Origin: Rhea pennata
Lineage: Eukaryota > Chordata > Aves > Rheiformes > Rheidae
Assembly (NCBI RefSeq): GCF_028389875.1
Contig: NC_084663.1
Span: 18,490,666-18,554,665 of the forward strand
DNA length: 64,000 nt
Direction of reading: 5' to 3'
Below the pieces are notes generated by a model. The model was not told the origin of the DNA. It worked only from the letters and a program-made list of their open reading frames with translations, and searched no databases. Made by a program: the position numbers and the translations under genes. Positions 58,691-64,000 of this stretch are shown piece after piece. Within the stretch, counting starts at the first letter, position 1; each line of letters opens with the position of its first letter.

Positions 58691-61020
58691 ATGTACTATC
58701 TTTTTGCTATTTCTTCATGAGGACAGGTGTAAAGGAAGGGAAGTCAAACAGATGTGGGAAATGCTGCCTCTCCCTCATTTAGATATGTTGACATTGGTTC
58801 TAGGAAAGCAGATACTCTTGGCAGATGTCTTCGGCCAACGTACCTAGTGGACACCAGCCCCCATGCTGTTTTGTATTTCTGTTATGCTGGTCTGCTCTGG
58901 ATCAATATAAAGCTGTTGGGCATTTGCAGATTATAATTTGCAGATACACTATGTCCTGATGTTGAGGAAATGTTTGGTCGTTAGGGATCTCCAGACAGTT
59001 TGGTCTATTTTGATGACTTCAAGTGCATCGTTGTCCTCTTTATTTTCTCTGTAGCACTACCACTATGAATGAGAATGGTATTGTAATGCAGTATGGCAAA
59101 CAGATATTAGAAATTTTGTTGAGATATCATTGTTGACTGATGTTTTGTCACAGTCTAAGTAGCCTATGGATAGAATGGAATTTCTCTTTTTCCGATTAGT
59201 ACGCTTTCTGTCTTCCTTCCACTTCTCCTTTACCTCCCTGCTTCAGCACTATAAATCATCATTTTCTTTTTTTTTCTTTTATTGTATTGAAGCTGTACTG
59301 TAATTCTGACCCTCATTAGATTATAGGAGGCAAACAGCTATATTAACACTACGGTCTCCAAGCACATCAAAATGACCTCTCATAATACAGTGGACTGATG
59401 CTTTTAGTCACCTTTCATGTGGCCTAGATTAGATTCTCTGCTCATCATTCGTGTTGCAGTGTCTGTTGTTCTGATTTTGGATTAGAATCTGTTTGATGGA
59501 TAATATATCTAGAGTTTGTTGAATCTGACTCTCAAGTTGAGTCAGTTTTAGTCCTCCTCACCCTCCTACTCCTCCTGACATTTCTGCTTCAGAAGGAGTA
59601 ATATTCTGTGACTCATACCTTCTCTCTCTCTCTTTTTTTTTTTTTTTTTAAGAGATCAAAGGGAATTAAATGTGAAGCAAGCATATTCACATTATTGAAC
59701 AGGAAACTTTCAAAATATTAGTGCAATATATTGAAAACTTTTGTGACCCCTTACTTTTCTGGCTTCTGATACCTTCCTAGGAAGTTTTTGTTTTGTTTTG
59801 CTTTTCTGGCTCCTTATCTCTTTGGTTCAAGAATCGGTAGATCTGAAAAGCGGACTGTTAAGGAGACTGTTCCCTTTGATTAATAAGTGAATATATTTGC
59901 TGTAGAGCCAAGAATGGAACATCTTGTAACTGTTGGCAGCATTACTAAAAGAATAAGTATCCTCATGGAAGGGGGCAGAGCATAACAAGAGTTTTGATCA
60001 AGAAGAAAGAAGACAGTCTTAGAAAGGCTTTCAAAAGTTGTTGCATTACTGTAAACAGCTATCTGTTTTCTTCTGGATGTGGTCCAGTGACTGCAGGAAC
60101 TAAAACAGTCATTTTAAGGCTCATATGATTCTGAAACTGGACAATTTTTTTTAGCTACTTGACTTTCTTTCTTCCTTTCTGGCAGACTCTGCCTGACTTT
60201 ATATGTCTAATGCCAGGAATGTGGCATTCATATTTTTTAGCTCAGGAGCTTGCCACTGCAAATCTGCATAAGACTGCTCTCATTTTCTATTCTGAAGTGC
60301 TTGAGTTTGCACTGCTAAAGGAAACTTGAACATATCACATAAGACATTTGGGGAAACTCTTTCAGTGGATTCGTTCCAAGATGAGCAGTCAGAAAGAAAG
60401 CCCCCATTTGAGTTTCTCCACAGCAGAGGAGATGGGAATTGCAGAATGGTCTCCTAGTCTTCAAAATTCTCTAGTGTCTGTGGAGAGCAGGTGAATGCCA
60501 GCTCCTTCTCCACTACTATTTCTGTAGAGGAGGTGCTGGGAAGTAGCTAGAGCATGATATCTCTGGCTATCTCCGCAGTTGTGTTATGACTGAGTGTCAT
60601 TCTCAAACGTGACAAGTAAAAGCACTTCCCTGTGTTGGCTTTGTATTCTTTGAACCTGAGACAGAAAACACTTCCTGACTGTGTGTCATCAGGGATCTGC
60701 TGCATCCAGCAGATTTTGGATGCTGCAGAAAATCTGGCAGCCTGTGTAGTTTCACACATCTCACAGCCTGCTCCTAAGCGTCAAAGACTAGTATGTGTAA
60801 GGAAGCAGCACGCTTGAGGAAACCGTTTGTCCACCAGCTACTTGATCTGACGGTTTTAGCCATTTGATTCCTCCGCTTCTCAGGAAAAGTGGAGTGTATG
60901 TGTTGGGGTGGGGGGAGCACAACCCCCAAAGTCTCCACTTAATATTCACTGAATTCAGTAGATTCTTTGGATTTGGAACTGCAAAACTTTAGCCTCTAAG
61001 ATTCAGAGGTAGTTTAGTAC
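58691..61020. other. AT-rich non-coding DNA
   Basis: No gene seen. About 59626-59651 is a CT run passing into a T run. A near-perfect 11-bp-stem hairpin (one mismatch, 10-base loop) lies at 60697-60728. Confidence 0.5.
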
Positions 61021-61058
61021 ATGTGTGTGTGGTGTGTGTGTGTGCGTGTGTGTGTATG

Positions 61059-61089
<31 letters not shown>

Positions 61090-61097
61090 CATACATA
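61021..61097. repeat. TG then TA microsatellite
   Basis: A TG run with a few interruptions passes into a TA run. Alternating purine-pyrimidine DNA of this type can adopt unusual helical forms. Smaller TA/CA clusters occur at 61385-61430 and 61733-61815. Confidence 0.88.
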
Positions 61098-62339
61098 AAT
61101 GTATATGTCACAAATTTCAGTTGAATATTTTTAACAGCACGAGTGTGGTACTGGTAGGCAATAGTAATTTCCGTTTGTATAATCAAAGTCTCACAATATT
61201 TATCAGGGAGGTTTCCAGTACCTGCATGTGAATTTCAGTCAACACTAGGAAACTTTCTGAATTTTCTGCTTTTCTTGTTTTTTCTTATAGGAATAGCTAA
61301 AAACCAGTCACAGCAATCTAAGGGAAAATTCTTCATTAGTATTTAGACATGTAGTACTGGCTGATTGTGTGGTAACAGGGTGTACATGTAATATATACAT
61401 ATTCACACATACTATATGTGTGCATATAGTTATGAATCTTTCAGGATCTGGGCATAATTAATGAAAATTGGTGTGATTTTTTTATTTTAGTATCTAGATG
61501 CTATAGTAAGTTTCTTTTCTAGATTGGTGGAAGTGCTTACCAGGGGAGTGATGCTTATTCTGTCATCAGATGATTTGAAAGAGGGATTTTGCATAATAGT
61601 TCATGACAGAGTATCACCCAGGGTAATACTATAAAAACGGAGTATTTGTGAAGACAAGGAAACTTCATTAGCTTAATTTTTGCTTAATTTGCATAACACT
61701 AACAATTAAAAAGGAAGCAAATGCTCTTCTTAGAATATATACACGTTCTTTGGAAATATATACATGTGCATATAAAAATGTGTGTGTAGTTGCAAATATG
61801 TATATACACACAGACGTGAGACACGTTTCAGTCTTTCTTTCTTTAATCTCCCTCTTCCTATAAACAATATTTTGCATTTTGTTTTCTCTTTCAGGTTTTA
61901 TGCAATCTGAAAACATTTCAACATCAGGATACCTCTTACACAATATTAATTTAGCTTGATTTATAGTGACCTATGACAAAACAGAAGTTAATTTGATTCT
62001 TTCTGTTATCATATGAACAAATGGGCACTGTGTGTATGGAAGGACATTAGTAAACTAATGTGACAAGTATTATCAGTCTCATAATCTGAGCCACGAGAAG
62101 TGACATTTTCCAGATCAGGACTTTAAGCATGTGCCTATTCTATTAACGTTGTGAGGCTTGCATGGATTAGGGCTCATGAACACTAAAGACTTCCGGTCCT
62201 GAGGAATTACCTGATTTGATCCCTCCAGCTGCTGCTGGAGGTGATTTCCTACCAGTGTGTCATGGGCTGCAAGGAGTCCGGCCGGAGGCAGCGAGGGCTG
62301 CTGCGAGGCTGATGGAGCTGGGCTGTGGCCTCCAGCCTC
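61098..62339. other. AT-rich non-coding DNA, becoming GC-richer at 62180
   Basis: No supported gene. From about 62180 the sequence becomes G/C-richer and leads into the tandem array. Confidence 0.45.
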
Positions 62340-62690
62340 CTGGAGGACATGGTCTCTGCCTGCTCACCTGGAATGAAGATCCAGTTTCCTCTTTGGCCGG
62401 AAAGCTGAGTCTGGGAGCTGGGGTGGATACTCGGTTTCCTACCTGGTGTAGCATTTCTGTGTCCTTTAGCTGAAAAGAAAGACGAGTGATCTGTTCCCGA
62501 AGTGGCAGCACATTGCTGTGTCCTCCAGCTGATAGTCAAGATCTCCTTTTGGAGCTAGGAGGGAAGTGCTATTTCATTTTAATGGGAAGGGGGGGGGGGG
62601 AATCAGTTTGCTGAGTGGCAGGCAATATTGTGTGTCCTTTAGCTGATACCAAAGACTTGATTCTCACTGGTTTTGTGGAAGGAAGGAAAA
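62340..62690. repeat. degenerate ~57-bp tandem repeat
   Basis: The motif GCA..TT..TGTGTCCTTTAGCTGA recurs at about 62451, 62508 (CCTCCAGCTGAT) and 62622 (CCTTTAGCTGAT). The spacings are 57 and 114 bases, so a weaker copy is expected near 62565, where GCTATTTCATTTTAATGG sits. Upstream units near 62394 and 62337 are weaker still. A 12-G run (62589-62600) interrupts the array. The family is unknown to me. Confidence 0.6.
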
Positions 62691-64000
62691 AAGCAAGGGA
62701 AGCTTTTAGTGTTTGGATTAGCTCTGAAGTACTTAATTTGTAGATGAGCAGGTAATAGTTCCCGTTGTGTATAAAATAATGCACAACCCTGATAAAACAC
62801 ATTATTAATTTCGGTTGAAAATGGCTTAGCTTCTCTATAGCACTGAAAAGAAAATTAAAGGCTGTCTAATATGTTTTCTGCAAAATACACATTTTTCCTT
62901 ATCTTCTGTAAACAGATGTTTTGATGTGATTTCTTTTTATCATAAATTAGTTTCCCAGTATTTCTTGCATTCAAGTGTTTCTAGCTATTCTTATAGTGGC
63001 TAAAACATTATTTTGTAACAAAATTAAAAGTTGATGAAACAAATAAACCCCACAAGCAATAATAATAAGAAAAACCCCTCATATGTGGTTGCGGAGGGAC
63101 TATGCTCATGAAGTAGGTTGGCTTATCTTTGTAGCAAATGGTAGTTGTGAATTGCTTTGATATATTATCTTCTATGGACTTAAAATACCATTAGCTTATT
63201 ATTTATTATGTTTCATGCACACAAGTTGCTAAATGATTTAATTTTCATAACTGGGAATTATCTTTGCATAATTCTGCTAATTAGGACATGTTACTTTATT
63301 CAGAACTTTGTTCTGTCTCAAAGTGAGAGAGAAGAATTTGGCTGTTCATGAGAAAACCTGCTACAGTTAAGAGGACTGTTAGTGCAGTAGAGCATTCTTC
63401 TTTCAGCCCAAGCAGATGGGGAAAGTGAAGTGGAAAAAGACATGAAAGTGAATAAGATTTTCTTTTAATTTGCATCTATTAATTAATATAGCATGCTCAT
63501 TTGGATTAACACAAAGTATTTGATGTTTCAGAATCCTTTCTTATCAGTTACCTTGTTTCCCTGAGTTACTAGTTAACCTTGTAAGTAACACTTTATACCT
63601 TAAGCATGTATGTTACAATACAGAAGTAAAAGCTTTGATGTTTAAAATAGATTCTTCATTAAAACACACTTCCCTTTTAAAGGAATGATTTGTATGTAAA
63701 TGTCACACTTGTTATGAAATATTGAGATGAACTTTCTCTACAAGAAAACATTATGTCATCTTCAGATAAAATAATCTCTTGCAGGCTGAGGTATCAGTAA
63801 GTTTAACGATTACTAAAAATAAGGCTATTCTTGGCTCTCTTGTAAATTAGTTGTTTTTATTAACTAAGTTTCACCAGTCAACATATGATGAGTAACCCGA
63901 ATATAGAACCTTTCTGTCTTCAGTCAATGCTAGGTCTGTTTTCTTGTTCATAAGAATCGTCTTGGAATCCCAACAGTTAGTGAAGCCATGAAGGGACGCT
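62691..64000. other. AT-rich non-coding DNA, nothing recognised
   Basis: No coding, RNA or named repeat signal up to the window edge. Confidence 0.5.

Noticed and set aside
1..64000. CRISPR array, operon or phage-like gene cluster
   Set aside because: The window is vertebrate nuclear DNA. The only regular repeats are the microsatellites, the 86-bp and ~57-bp arrays and CR1 tails, none of which has CRISPR-like spacers.

Overview
This window looks like nuclear DNA from a bird, or at least an archosaur. The main evidence is CR1 LINE retrotransposons. One copy is close to complete and ends in the avian-type 8-bp ATTCTATG tail, and a second, 5'-truncated copy lies on the minus strand. There are also a short 3' fragment of the same subfamily as the long copy and several much older CR1-like remnants. 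Gene density is very low, most of the DNA is AT-rich, and one strong CpG island stands out. No bacterial, plasmid or phage features and no CRISPR array are visible.

Layout. 1-11.2 kb is AT-rich non-coding DNA with an old MIR SINE (about 555-745), two ancient CR1-like remnants, a pair of related ~80-bp dispersed repeats (4757 and 7010) and homopolymer tracts. 11.23-12.87 kb is a dense CpG island with CCG/CTG trinucleotide runs and several short upstream ORFs. It runs directly into the only convincing protein-coding exon, 12944-13034 on the plus strand. That exon encodes 30 residues with a membrane segment typical of a type II signal-anchor protein and ends at a GTAATT donor in phase 1. Everything downstream is therefore most simply the start of a very long first coding intron. 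I could not name the gene.

13-31.7 kb holds an old CR1 3' end (20.24-20.74 kb) next to the long young CR1 (about 20.78-24.81 kb). The long copy has a recognisable ORF1 with a GDSL-type esterase domain and an ORF2 with endonuclease and reverse transcriptase domains, all broken by stops and frameshifts. 31.8-32.07 kb is a three-copy, 86-bp tandem repeat with a stretch resembling a mariner terminal repeat. 32-47.5 kb is mostly featureless, with one possible 43-bp microexon at 37911. 47.5-51 kb carries a short plus-strand CR1 fragment and a ~1.5-kb minus-strand CR1. A small isolated CpG-rich patch with a TATA-like motif lies at 53.64-53.99 kb and may be an alternative promoter. The last 10 kb contains TG/TA microsatellites and a degenerate ~57-bp tandem repeat (62.34-62.69 kb).

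Overall this is the 5' end of one long-intron gene in a repeat-poor avian background. I found no new multi-gene system. The items most worth checking are the identity of the 30-residue exon, the uORF-rich leader, the CpG patch at 53.8 kb, the mariner-like tandem array and the ~57-bp array.
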